Source: Candidatus Calditenuis fumarioli
GTDB taxonomy: Archaea; Thermoproteota; Nitrososphaeria_A; Caldarchaeales; Calditenuaceae
Assembly (NCBI GenBank): GCA_030059665.1
Contig: JANVYR010000001.1
Coordinates: 439,164 to 503,163 of the forward strand
Length of the DNA: 64,000 bases
Direction of reading: 5' to 3'
Shown here: positions 43,757-51,722 of the stretch, in pieces
How the letters are laid out: each line of letters starts with the position of its first letter
Position numbering within the stretch: position 1 is the stretch's first letter
Notes under the pieces: generated by a model
The model's database searches: none
Seen by the model: the letters and a program-made list of their open reading frames with translations, nothing else
What the model was told of the DNA's origin: nothing
Made by a program: the position numbers and the translations under genes

Positions 43757-44704
43757 TCACCCACCCAGTATCAGGTGATACAGGGCCATCCTCACCGGCA
43801 GCCCGTACGAAGCCTGCTCGAAGTACCAGGCGTGCGGGGTTCCGTCCACCTCGGGGTCCAGCTCGTCCACCCTCGGGAGCGGGTGCATCACGCCCAGCGT
43901 GGGCCTCGCGTTGGAGAGCAGCTCCATGTCGACCCTGTAGCTCCCCTTCAGCCTCTCGTACTCCGAGGGGTCCGGGAACCTCTCCTTCTGGAGCCTGGTC
44001 ACGTACAGCACGTCGAGCTCTCCGACCACCCTCGGGATCTCCGACTGCTTCTCGACCTTATCGTAGCTGACGCCTCGCTTCCGCAGGTGCAGCTCCACCT
44101 CTGGCCTCACCTGGAGAGCCGGGGGAGCGATGAAGTGCATCGTGACGTCCTTGAACAGCGAGAGCGTGTAGACCAGCGAGGGAACGGTCCTCGAGAACCT
44201 CAGGTCTCCGAGAAAACCTATCCTGAGCCCGTCGATCGAGCCCCTCTTCCTCCTTATCGTGTAGGCGTCGAGCAGCGACTGGGTTGGGTGCTCCTGGCTT
44301 CCGCTTCCGGCGTTGATCACCGGGACCCTCACCACGTCAGCCGCGTACCGGGCCGCCCCCCTCGCAGGGTGCCTCATGACGATGCAGTCGACACCGTAGC
44401 CCTCGATCATCTTCAGCGTGTCGTAGAGCGATTCGCCCTTCGTGAGCGAGGTCATCTCCGGGTCCACAAGGGGCAGCACGTCGGCGCCCATCTTCCTGGC
44501 GGCAACGTGGAAGCTCGAGTAGGTCCTGGTGGAGGGCTCCACGAAGAGCAGGGCCACCCTCTTCCCCGAGAGCGAGCCGCTGAACCTCTCCGGAGACCTC
44601 AGGGCCTCGTCCGCGACCTCGAAGACCCTCTCTACCATGGGCCTGGTGAAGTCCTTGGAGCTGACCACATCCGCACCTTTCAGAGAGACTAGGACCTCTC
44701 CCAC
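43757..44704 (-). CDS. pyrB: Aspartate carbamoyltransferase catalytic chain
   Basis: A 315-residue PyrB: carbamoyl-phosphate site EPSTRTYSSF near residue 56, TKGES on the 80s loop, GSQEHPTQSLLDAYTI, and HPLPRVDELDPEVDGTPHAWYF. It forms carbamoyl-aspartate, the committed pyrimidine step. The GTG start at 44704 gives a slightly long N-terminus; a later GTG (DVVSSKDF) is possible. Confidence 0.95.
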   Translation of the reverse strand: MGEVLVSLKGADVVSSKDFTRPMVERVFEVADEALRSPERFSGSLSGKRVALLFVEPSTRTYSSFHVAARKMGADVLPLVDPEMTSLTKGESLYDTLKMIEGYGVDCIVMRHPARGAARYAADVVRVPVINAGSGSQEHPTQSLLDAYTIRRKRGSIDGLRIGFLGDLRFSRTVPSLVYTLSLFKDVTMHFIAPPALQVRPEVELHLRKRGVSYDKVEKQSEIPRVVGELDVLYVTRLQKERFPDPSEYERLKGSYRVDMELLSNARPTLGVMHPLPRVDELDPEVDGTPHAWYFEQASYGLPVRMALYHLILGG

Positions 44705-44920
44705 CTGAACCCGCCCGTGGCCTCAGCCTCCGTCGATATCAAGGTTGAGCCGCTTTGCGGGCGGCCACGTCGTCCGATGATACGGAGGCCCTTTTTCGGT
44801 TCATTAGCCCGAAGCACGCGGAGGACGGAGTGTGCCTCAGCCCCCTGCGCTCCATGAGCAGCCTTGACCCATCACCTGATGCTCAACCGAGACCCCTTTT
44901 ATCGTTCGGCCCCAGAGACG

Positions 44921-44934
44921 GGATACACTTATGA
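44921..44934 (+). promoter_or_regulatory. TATA-like promoter of tRNA-Gly
   Basis: GATACACTTATGAA is centred about 35 nt before the tRNA 5' end. The remaining gap 44705-44920 shows no gene, only an AT-rich CCCCTTTTATCG element near 44890. Confidence 0.4.
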
Positions 44935-44962
44935 AAACGCAGCGGATTAGCGAATGAGGGCT

Positions 44963-45036
44963 GCGGCCGTAGTCTAGCCTGGTAGGACGTGGGCCTGCCA
45001 CGCCCAAGGTCCCGGGTTCAAATCCCGGCGGCCGCA
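44963..45036 (+). tRNA. tRNA-Gly (anticodon GCC)
   Basis: A 74-nt cloverleaf: acceptor GCGGCCG/CGGCCGC, D-arm GTC-TAGCCTGGTAG-GAC, an anticodon stem TGGGC/GCCCA around CTGCCAC (GCC), a T-arm CCGGG-TTCAAAT-CCCGG and discriminator A. No intron, no encoded CCA. Confidence 0.94.
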
Positions 45037-45060
45037 CCGAACGGACGTCTCCGGATGGCT

Positions 45061-45627
45061 TCAGATCTCATCGGCCATCTTCCTGAACCTCTCGTGGACG
45101 CCGTGACCCACCTCGACCTCCTCGACGTTCTCGTAGCAGCGCCCGACCTCAGATGCGTCTCCCACCCGCGCAACCGACTCGCCCATCGGGAAGAGAACCA
45201 GGTTCTCCTTCCGGATGTGGTCCCTGAGCAGGTTGACGTACTCCTCGCAGGTCGCCAACACGCCCGCAGCGGCCCCACTATCCCCGGACTCCAGCGCCCG
45301 CAGCAGCCCCTCGAGCCGTGCCACAAGCTCCCTCCCAACCTGGTGCTCGTAGAGCATCACGCCTATCGGGCCGCCCTCCCTAGGTATCCCCCTCCTCTCG
45401 AGGCAGGGGAAGAGGCAGCGCTCCTCCTTTCCGTGGTGGCAGCGGTCGATGAAGGTTCTCGCGAAGCTGACGAACCTCCTCAGGGGTTCGGGGTCGACCC
45501 TTCCCGAGGCCCGCCACTCCCTCATCCTCTCCTCGAGGCGCTCAAGGGCCCTCAGGATCACCTCGTGGTCCTCCATCAGGGAACCAGTGAGCGGGTGCTC
45601 CTCACCGTGCATCGCGGTCATCGACAC
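45061..45627 (-). CDS. Hemerythrin HHE-domain protein
   Basis: A 188-residue four-helix protein with the di-iron ligand pattern: MEDHEVILRALE, DRCHHGKEERCLFP, LYEHQVGREL and LRDHIRKENLVLFPMGE. The carboxylates needed for an oxo-bridged di-iron site are present. It may bind O2 or NO or act in iron homeostasis. The start could be GTG 45627 or ATG 45621. Confidence 0.9.
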   Translation of the reverse strand: MSMTAMHGEEHPLTGSLMEDHEVILRALERLEERMREWRASGRVDPEPLRRFVSFARTFIDRCHHGKEERCLFPCLERRGIPREGGPIGVMLYEHQVGRELVARLEGLLRALESGDSGAAAGVLATCEEYVNLLRDHIRKENLVLFPMGESVARVGDASEVGRCYENVEEVEVGHGVHERFRKMADEI

Positions 45628-45690
45628 CGCTCAACGGACGTTTCTGAAAAGCAGTCGTCTAACCCGTTCGCTTCGGGGAGGTGCGGATCC

Positions 45691-45701
45691 TCTTAAATCG
45701 T
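45691..45701 (+). promoter_or_regulatory. TATA-like promoter of the GcvH/TusA-like gene
   Basis: TCTTAAATCGT is centred about 28 nt upstream of the ATG at 45723. This supports that start over the upstream GTG at 45681. Confidence 0.5.
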
Positions 45702-45722
45702 GCTGGACGGATCTGCACCCGG

Positions 45723-46400
45723 ATGGCGCTGGAGGAGGTCGCGAACAGGTGCAGGTTCCCGAGGGAGGCGCTCTACGACCTCCAGAGGCTGACCTGGTAC
45801 CTCCCGATGGACGGCGGGGCGCTAAAGGTCGGGACGCTCCCGATCACCGTCAAGGGCTGGGGGAAGGTGAGGAAGGTCGAGGTGAAGCAGGTGGGGACGA
45901 CGGTGGAGAGGGACAGGTCCCTGGCCTACGTCGAGGCCCAGAGGTACGTCGGCCACGTCCGGGCTTCCTTCGCCTGCAGGGTAGTGGAGGTCAACGACCA
46001 GCTGGCCGCTGAGCCCCACCTGATCCAGTCGGACCCCTACGGAAGGGGATGGCTGGCGACGGTGGTGCCGTTGAACGCTGGCGACGTCTCGGCGCTGAAG
46101 GGGTTCGAGGAGGTCAGGGACGAGCTGAGGAGGGAGATCACGGAGAGGGGGATCGTGTGCTTCAGGGAGGTGCCGGACCTCACGATACCGGCGATCGGGG
46201 TGGAGTGCAGCATGGCCCTGATGGTCCTGAAGGACCAGATCGATCAGGTCCCAGTGGGCACGCTGATACACCTCGTCGCGGAGGGGGACGAGTCGTCGGA
46301 GCAGGAGGTGATGAAGTGGTCCTCCATAACCGGACACGAGGTCGTCGACCTCTTCAGGGAGGGGAGGTTGGTGCACGTCCTCGTCAGGAGAACGAGGTGA
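45723..46400 (+). CDS. GcvH-like lipoyl-domain protein fused to a TusA-like domain
   Basis: A 225-residue two-domain protein. Residues about 28-128 align with glycine-cleavage H proteins (LKVGTLPITVKGWGKVRKVEV...VVEVNDQLAAEPHLIQSDPYGRGWLATV), but the position of the lipoyl lysine is Arg (R74 in VEAQRYVGH). Residues about 143-223 look TusA/SirA-like: Cys146 in GIVCFREVP, a helix ECSMALMVLKDQI, then VGTLIHLVAEG and SSITGHEVVDL. TusA carries persulfide sulfur, and GcvH-like LbpA proteins work in the sHdr sulfur-oxidation system. A sulfur-carrier role is therefore conceivable; catalysis of glycine cleavage is not. The ABC transporter follows six bases later. Confidence 0.7.
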   Translation: MALEEVANRCRFPREALYDLQRLTWYLPMDGGALKVGTLPITVKGWGKVRKVEVKQVGTTVERDRSLAYVEAQRYVGHVRASFACRVVEVNDQLAAEPHLIQSDPYGRGWLATVVPLNAGDVSALKGFEEVRDELRREITERGIVCFREVPDLTIPAIGVECSMALMVLKDQIDQVPVGTLIHLVAEGDESSEQEVMKWSSITGHEVVDLFREGRLVHVLVRRTR

Positions 46401-46406
46401 TGTCCG

Positions 46407-47318
46407 GTGTATGTGATAGAGTCGGAGGACCTCTGGAAGACCTACGACGGCCGGCGCTGGGCCCTCTCGGGCGTTGACCTGAGGGTCCGTGAGGGGGAGG
46501 TGCTCGCCCTCCTCGGGAGAAACGGCGCAGGGAAGACCACCTTCATCCGGATAGCCTGCAGCCTCCTCAAGCCCACCAGGGGATCGGTGAGGGTGCTGGG
46601 CATGGACGTCACCCAGGAGTCCTCGAGGGTGAGGGAGAGGATAGCGCTGGTGCCACAGGAGGGGAGGCCATCGAACCTGAACACGCCCTGGTCCCACGTC
46701 TACTACTACCTGATCGCGAGGGGCCTTCCGAGGTCCGAGGCCCGCGTCAGGGCGAGGAGGTACCTCCAGTCGCTGGAGCTCTGGGATGTCAGGGACGTGA
46801 TCTGCGGCAACCTCTCAGGCGGGATGCGGCAGAGGGTGCTGGTGGCCATGGCGCTCGCGACCGAGGCGGACGTGCTCTTCCTCGACGAGCCGACGATAGG
46901 GCTCGACCCGCTCAGCAAGCAGACCGTCTGGGAGCAGATAAGGGACAGCGCCGCTGAGGGGAGGACTGTTGTGGTGACCACGCACAACATGGAGGAGGCT
47001 GAGACGATCGCGGACAGGGTGGCGATCATCGACGAGGGCCGCATCGTGGCCTCCGGCACGCCCGAGGAGGTGAAAGCGAGGGTGGGTTACGAATACCGGG
47101 TTGACCTGAGGGGTGACGGGATCGAGGCGTCCGAGCTCAGCTCTTACGGGCTTGTCAGGAGGATAGGTGACCGGTACCGCGTCTACCTCTCCGATTCGAC
47201 CGCACGGGAGCTGCTGGATCTGGCGATAGCAAGGGGATGGACGGCCTCGCTCTCGAGGACCACGCTCGAGGACGCCTTCGTCCTGCTGGTGGGCGAGGTG
47301 GAGGAGCATGCGGGTTAG
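46407..47318 (+). CDS. ABC transporter ATP-binding protein
   Basis: A 303-residue ABC ATPase of the drug/daunorubicin (ABC-2) type: Walker A GRNGAGKTT at 37-45, Q-loop VPQE, signature LSGGMRQ at 136-142, Walker B VLFLDEP and H-loop TTHNMEEAE, then a C-terminal extension. The GTG start follows the previous gene by six bases, and its end overlaps the permease gene. Confidence 0.93.
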   Translation: MYVIESEDLWKTYDGRRWALSGVDLRVREGEVLALLGRNGAGKTTFIRIACSLLKPTRGSVRVLGMDVTQESSRVRERIALVPQEGRPSNLNTPWSHVYYYLIARGLPRSEARVRARRYLQSLELWDVRDVICGNLSGGMRQRVLVAMALATEADVLFLDEPTIGLDPLSKQTVWEQIRDSAAEGRTVVVTTHNMEEAETIADRVAIIDEGRIVASGTPEEVKARVGYEYRVDLRGDGIEASELSSYGLVRRIGDRYRVYLSDSTARELLDLAIARGWTASLSRTTLEDAFVLLVGEVEEHAG

Positions 47319-48069
47319 AGGCGCGCTCTCCGGTTTCCTCAGGTCCCTGTACGCCTCGACGATGCTCTTCGGCGTCCTGCCGTTCAAGCAGAACCCGTTC
47401 TGGGCCCTCTCGCCGGCCCTCGCGCCGTTCGCCTTCCTCCTCTTCCTCTCGATCTACAGGTTCCAGCAGGTCGTGCCGTTCGCCCTCATCGGCGGCCTCA
47501 TCTCGATCGTCGTCGCCAACTCGATATCGATGGAGAGCGATGCGGCGTTCAACAGGATCGTCCTAAGGCTCGACTCGATGTTCGCCCTGACGAAAGGAGG
47601 CCTGATCCCGTACGCAATTGGGCTGGCGCTCGGCAACCTGATCAACGCGGTTCCGGGCGTGGCCGTCTTCGCCGTGCTGCTCTGGACCATGGCAGGCATC
47701 ACGTCACCGCAGGCATGGGCAACGATGCTCGGGGCCCTCACGCTGATCTGGGCTGTCGTCTCCCTCCTCGGCTACCTCATCAGCACCTACGCGAGGGACA
47801 TAAGGGACCTCTGGGTCTACTCGCCGCTGATGACCGCGCTCCTCGGCTACCTGCCGCCGGTCTACTACCCGCTCGAGCTGCTGCCGGACCCGTTCCTCAG
47901 GGCCATCGCGTTCATCTCTCCCACTACCTCCGCAGCGAGGCTGATGCACAGCGCCGCCGGCCTCGTCAAGCTCGGCCCGGGGGAGTTCGCCGTCCTCTGG
48001 GCGATCCCTGCGGCCCACGCGGTCGTCTTCGCAGCGCTTCTGTACAGGAGGGTCAGGCGGCCCATCTGA
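47308..48069 (+). CDS. ABC-2 type transporter permease
   Basis: A 253-residue membrane protein with about six transmembrane helices and the ABC-2 layout, including the C-terminal SPLMTALLGYLPPVYYPLELLPDPFLRAIAFISPTTSAARLM motif region. It pairs with the upstream ATPase (11-base overlap) as an exporter. The substrate is unknown; drug, lipid or sugar export are all possible. Confidence 0.9.
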   Translation: MRVRGALSGFLRSLYASTMLFGVLPFKQNPFWALSPALAPFAFLLFLSIYRFQQVVPFALIGGLISIVVANSISMESDAAFNRIVLRLDSMFALTKGGLIPYAIGLALGNLINAVPGVAVFAVLLWTMAGITSPQAWATMLGALTLIWAVVSLLGYLISTYARDIRDLWVYSPLMTALLGYLPPVYYPLELLPDPFLRAIAFISPTTSAARLMHSAAGLVKLGPGEFAVLWAIPAAHAVVFAALLYRRVRRPI

Positions 48070-48174
48070 CGTGCTCTTTAGCAACCGAGATGGGATCGTC
48101 GTAGGTTCCATGTCCAGGCGGTCGGTGGCAGGGTTATCACTTCGAGCACATCGCGTAAAACGGGAGGATCGCTT

Positions 48175-48645
48175 TTGGAGGTGAGGCTCAAACAGATAGG
48201 CGTCGTCAGGGTGAACGCGTCGGACGATGAGGTCAGGGAGAAGTCCGGGCAGCTGGAGGGCTACATCGAGGTCTTCGAGGAGTTCGCGGAGGGCCTCGAT
48301 GGCATCGAGGAGTACTCCCACCTCTTCGTGATCGCGTACCTCCACAGGTCCGAGTGGAGGGGGCTCCTGAAGGTCAGGCCGAGGAGGCTGCTCAAGAAGG
48401 GGTTCAGGGAGGACGAGCTTCCGGTGCTCGGGGTCTTCGCTACCGACTCCCCCGTCAGGCCCAACCCGATCGCGCTGACCCTCGTCAGACTGATCGGCAG
48501 GGAGGGGAACAGGCTACGCGTCAGGGGCCTCGACCTCTTCGACGGGACCCCGGTGCTGGACATAAAACCGTACCGACCGGATTATAGGGCGGAGGACTTC
48601 AAGATACCTGCGTGGGTGCTGCACGACACGCGGGAAGGGGTTTAG
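48175..48645 (+). CDS. tRNA (adenine-N6)-methyltransferase TrmO/TsaA-like
   Basis: A 156-residue TsaA/VirR-fold protein: KQIGVVRVN, EEYSHLFVIAYLHRSE, LGVFATDSPVRPNPIALTLVRLIGREGNRLRVRGLDLFDGTPVLDIKPYRP. Members methylate t6A37 of tRNA using SAM. The TTG start at 48175 has GGAGGATCG eight bases upstream; a GTG at 48181 is possible. Confidence 0.92.
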   Translation: MEVRLKQIGVVRVNASDDEVREKSGQLEGYIEVFEEFAEGLDGIEEYSHLFVIAYLHRSEWRGLLKVRPRRLLKKGFREDELPVLGVFATDSPVRPNPIALTLVRLIGREGNRLRVRGLDLFDGTPVLDIKPYRPDYRAEDFKIPAWVLHDTREGV

Positions 48646-48664
48646 AGTCCACCGGGTTCAGGGA

Positions 48665-49282
48665 TCAACGGTTGCTTGACGTGAGGTGACGGACCACAAT
48701 GGTCCTGAGCTGGTCCGAGAGCCTGCTCAACCTGTAATCGATGGTGGCGTCGTAGATCATGCTGCCGTCGGCCCTGCTGACCCGAACGCCGCCGATGACG
48801 TCGATCGTCTTGCTCGAGACCTTCACCTTCACGCCCTTCTCCTTCGCGAGCTCCGAGGCCACGGACTTGACGGCCTTCAGGTCCTCCTCGCAGGTCTCCA
48901 CCACGACCTCCTCCGAGCCGAGCGACTCGATGGCCTCCGTCAGCGAACTCCTGAGGAATTCCCTGTAGAGCTCGGAATCTCGGGTGGACTTGATCCGCTC
49001 TATCGCGTTCGTGACCGCCTTCCTCACGAGCTCCTCCAGAGTGTCGAGGTACTCGCGCCTCGCCTCGGCCTCCACCTGGCTGATCCTCCGCCTCCTCTCG
49101 GCGTCGACCTCCCTCCTGACGGTCTCGAGGCCCCTCCTGAGCTCCTGGAGCAGCTCCTCCCTGCTCCGCTCCAGCTCCTGACCGATCCTCTTCCGCGCCT
49201 CCTCGAGCCTCACCTCGTACTCGGCGATCGCCTCCTGGACCACCTCGTCTATCAGGGACTCGAGCGTGACCGACAAATCCAC
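48665..49282 (-). CDS. atpE: V-type ATP synthase subunit E
   Basis: A 205-residue peripheral-stalk subunit: a long N-terminal charged helix (residues about 10-105, rich in Glu and Arg) and a C-terminal globular domain with VIGGVRVSRADGSMIYDATIDYRLSRLSDQLR, the conserved end of archaeal subunit E. It links A1 and A0 sectors at the membrane. The other ATP synthase genes are not downstream, so the gene appears separated from the main operon at least on this side. Confidence 0.92.
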   Translation of the reverse strand: MDLSVTLESLIDEVVQEAIAEYEVRLEEARKRIGQELERSREELLQELRRGLETVRREVDAERRRRISQVEAEARREYLDTLEELVRKAVTNAIERIKSTRDSELYREFLRSSLTEAIESLGSEEVVVETCEEDLKAVKSVASELAKEKGVKVKVSSKTIDVIGGVRVSRADGSMIYDATIDYRLSRLSDQLRTIVVRHLTSSNR

Positions 49283-49310
49283 GCCGATCCGTCATGAGCG
49301 ATATTTCAAT

Positions 49311-49625
49311 TCATCCGCATCCGGCCTCGAGGCTGATGAGGTAGGTCCTCCCCGAGTACCTTACCCTGATCGGCAGACCGTTTGAGCGGAGGAGCGCGGT
49401 GACCGCTTCCCCTCCCACCTCGACCACCACCGGGTCGGGGAAGACGTGGGGATACTCCCGCCCGAACCTCCGGATCAGCTCCTTCCGCTCCGAGTACCTC
49501 CTGCTCGCTTCCGCGAAGGCCCTGGAGAGTCCCAACCCATCGGCGGAACGCTCGTCCAATTCCAGATCGGGCTCGACCCCCTCCACCTCCACGACCTTCA
49601 GCCTGTAGGTCCTCGCGATGTCCAC
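49311..49625 (-). CDS. Conserved-looking hypothetical protein
   Basis: A 104-residue protein without a recognised domain. The middle is a charged helix (AFAEASRRYSERKELIRRFGREYPHVFPDP) and the end is beta-rich (VVVEVGGEAVTALLRSNGLPIRVRYSGRTYLISLEAGCG). G/C-rich third positions and tight spacing (24 bases after the peptidase-like gene, 28 before atpE) support a real gene in the same operon. The GTG start is provisional. Confidence 0.55.
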   Translation of the reverse strand: MDIARTYRLKVVEVEGVEPDLELDERSADGLGLSRAFAEASRRYSERKELIRRFGREYPHVFPDPVVVEVGGEAVTALLRSNGLPIRVRYSGRTYLISLEAGCG

Positions 49626-49649
49626 GAGCTCCCCACCGAGACTGACGCC

Positions 49650-50609
49650 TCACCGCCTCCTCAAAGCCCTGAAGGCCTTGGCAACGCAACCGACCCTCGA
49701 GCTGAGGGGGAGGGAGAAGGCGACGTTGGCGATAGAGAGGGCCAGCATCAGGAACGCGAAGAGGCCGGTCCTCCCCGTTGCGAGCAGGTACAAGGGCACC
49801 GCGAAGGGAGAGATCATGGAAGCCAGCGGACCCGCGAGGTACATCGCGAAGTACCCCAGCCTGCCGGCTTTGCTCCTCTCCCGGTCTATCTTGATCCCGA
49901 GGGCGACGACGAAGGGCCTTATCGATTTGGGGAACCACCCCGCCCGGACCATGTTGGAGAGGCCGACGTAGTAGTGGCTGAACCTGAGACCCGCGATCGC
50001 GCCGACGACGAGGTGGGCGAGGTCGTGCGTGAAGAACCAGAGGACGAACCAAGCGATCAGCTTCGCGATGTAATCGATGGGCCTCTCGAAGGTCCAGACG
50101 GTGAGGAAGAAGGCCGCCAGCAAAGCCAGGAGGCTGAGCGCGGTTCCGCGTGGAACCGATAGCTTGAGAGGGTCCCTGTAGACCGGCTTTCTTCCTCCTT
50201 CAAGGAGCGCCTTGATCGCCTCGACCCTGTACTCCAATGCTCGTTTGAGGACGAGCCTCGCTGCGGGCATGAGCAGAGGGTTAGCGCTGAGCACGAACTC
50301 CTCGACGACGCGCGTTCCACCACCGCTCGACTCCAACTTCTGGCTGTGTTCGAGCCTCGCCCCGAGGACGTCCTCGAGCACGTGAAGGCTCGTCGTATCG
50401 GTCTCCTCAAGCACCTTGAACCTGAGCGTCACAGGCTGCCCGAGCAATCTGCCTCCCACGGAGTACTCGGCACCCGCCTCGACCCTCTTGGGCCCCTCGA
50501 CGACCCTCAGCGCGAACTCCTTGGGCCAGACCCGCTCGAGGTTGGAGACGTCCCTGAAGAACTCCTTGACCTTGCCTATTGGGACACCGACCTCGTACTC
50601 GAACCTCAA
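49650..50609 (-). CDS. SRPBCC-domain fused to a membrane zinc-peptidase-like region
   Basis: A 319-residue protein. Residues 1-145 form a START/SRPBCC-like lipid- or polyketide-binding fold (RFEYEVGVPIGKVKEFFRDVSNLERVWPKEFALRVVEGP). The rest has five to six hydrophobic segments with FFTHDLAHLVVGAIAGL, a HExxH variant (HDLAH) in a membrane helix, as in M50/DUF3267 proteins. I cannot confirm catalysis. The TTG at 50609 fits the start of the SRPBCC fold and lies about 45 nt from a TATA box. Confidence 0.65.
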   Translation of the reverse strand: MRFEYEVGVPIGKVKEFFRDVSNLERVWPKEFALRVVEGPKRVEAGAEYSVGGRLLGQPVTLRFKVLEETDTTSLHVLEDVLGARLEHSQKLESSGGGTRVVEEFVLSANPLLMPAARLVLKRALEYRVEAIKALLEGGRKPVYRDPLKLSVPRGTALSLLALLAAFFLTVWTFERPIDYIAKLIAWFVLWFFTHDLAHLVVGAIAGLRFSHYYVGLSNMVRAGWFPKSIRPFVVALGIKIDRERSKAGRLGYFAMYLAGPLASMISPFAVPLYLLATGRTGLFAFLMLALSIANVAFSLPLSSRVGCVAKAFRALRRR

Positions 50610-50648
50610 CCTGCTCTGCAAGTCACAGAGCGTTGCGGAATAACGCTG

Positions 50649-50661
50649 AGGATATAATAAG
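50649..50661 (-). promoter_or_regulatory. TATA-like promoter of the SRPBCC-peptidase gene
   Basis: On the minus strand CCTTATTATATCC lies about 46 nt before the TTG at 50609. Transcription would begin near 50630. Confidence 0.45.
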
Positions 50662-50675
50662 GATGAGACGTTCAC

Positions 50676-51167
50676 GCTACTTCATCCATGGGTAGCCTCC
50701 AAGCCTCTGTCGTGTTGCGGAACCGGTCAACAGCAGCTTCACAACGTCTTTGTGGACTTCAAGGCCACCGACCGAATTGCTTGTACCATGTCCCGAGCTG
50801 ACTTTGGAATTAGGCCTGTCCCCACATCGCATCGGTACCGACGGGTCGACGGAAAGGGGCGTCGCCATGGTATCCGCAAATTTCCAATCGCCCCCGCTTC
50901 GGTCTTCAAGCGCTCGTTAGTGCGAGGTTAGTGATGTCAAAAGGCAACTAAGGTAATACCATTTTTCAGCAACTGATAAGTGCTCTGAATTGAGTTGATA
51001 TTGAGATTCAATTTTTCGCGCAACGAGCAGCATATATAAATCATCTATATGAAATTTTCTGAAGACTACCCCCATCATCTTAAAATAGAGGTCAAAAGAT
51101 TCATCCGTGCGAAGGGGTGGCGCGGCGGGAAGTCGCGCAGAGCCCGAAAATCCCGGAATCGGGAACG
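50676..51167 (+). other. Gene-free region and CRISPR leader
   Basis: No convincing gene lies here. The part from about 50880 is strikingly AT-rich for this genome and acts as the probable leader of the array: it carries CATATATAAATC at 51031-51042, a good TATA box. Between the AT-rich part and the first repeat are two GC-rich hairpins, GCGCG...CGCGC at 51120-51138 and ATCCCG-GAAT-CGGGA at 51150-51164. The second resembles the hairpin of the repeat itself. Confidence 0.6.
51031..51042 (+). promoter_or_regulatory. TATA box in the CRISPR leader
   Basis: CATATATAAATC is the strongest TATA-like element of the window. It points toward the array and predicts a transcript beginning near 51065, about 100 nt before the first repeat. 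Confidence 0.55.
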
Positions 51168-51471
51168 GTGATCCCGAGAGAGGGAGTTGAAAGCTGCTAC
51201 CGGGATCGGCACGTCAATCTCCTCTACCCATGCCCACGTGATCCCGAGAGAGGGAGTTGAAAGGACGCGGAGCAGAAGATCAGAAGTGGTGCGGTCAAGA
51301 AAGTATGTGATCCCGAGAGAGGGAGTTGAAAGGATATCATTCGTGGCCATGGCCCAGATCCTTAACCTGTCCCGGGTTCTTGTGATCCCGAGAGAGGGAG
51401 TTGAAAGCGTCAGTCTGGAGGTGTCAAAAAATACGTTACCAAAAAGTGATCCCGAGAGAGGGAGTTGAAAG
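51168..51471 (+). CRISPR. CRISPR array, five identical 26-nt repeats, four spacers
   Basis: Repeats at 51168-51193, 51238-51263, 51307-51332, 51382-51407 and 51446-51471 are identical. They begin GTGATCCCGAG and end GGGAGTTGAAAG. A TCCC/GGGA stem can fold inside. The four spacers are 44, 43, 49 and 38 nt, unusually variable. The 3' end GTTGAAAG would become the 8-nt crRNA 5' handle typical of type III systems. The leader lies on the left, so the newest spacer is the first. The array is separated from the cas operon by about 3.2 kb. Confidence 0.97.
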
Positions 51472-51560
51472 TCATGGGTGGCGGCCGCGTCATCCACAGC
51501 GCTCGCTGAGTCGAACGGGCCCGTTGCATCCGTAAATACTCGGACCGCAGGCCAGATCCG

Positions 51561-51722
51561 ATGAGCCCGCAGGATTCCGACCTCCGTTCGAGGGTCGAGA
51601 GGCTCGAGGCGGAGTTGTCCAGGTTAGCATCGAGGATGGAGCGGATCGAGTCCGAGCTCAGGGAGGTGAGGCTCGAGCTGGAGGACCTCATCTCGAAGGT
51701 CGAGGAGCTGGAGCGGAGATGA
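51561..51722 (+). CDS. 53-residue coiled-coil miniprotein coupled to an iron transporter
   Basis: The ORF codes for one long heptad-patterned helix (residues about 8-52: LRSRVERLEAELSRLASRM and a similar second half). A TATA-like GTAAATACT lies about 27 nt upstream, and its stop overlaps the start of the erythrin-VIT gene (ATGA). It may be a small oligomerisation or regulatory partner of that protein. No family recognised. Confidence 0.6.
   Translation: MSPQDSDLRSRVERLEAELSRLASRMERIESELREVRLELEDLISKVEELERR

Noticed and set aside
44837-45037. Minus-strand ORF beginning MRPPGFEPGTLG
   Set aside because: This is the well-known antisense translation of a tRNA gene (tRNA-Gly).
50677-50868. 63-codon minus ORF with GGLEVHKDVVKLLL, faintly transposase-like
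   Set aside because: Too short, no catalytic motifs and no terminal inverted repeats; the resemblance is not enough to call an insertion-sequence remnant.
51075-51497. Long minus-strand ORF across the CRISPR array
   Set aside because: It consists of translated repeats (recurring LSTPSLGIT) and spacers; an artefact of the array.
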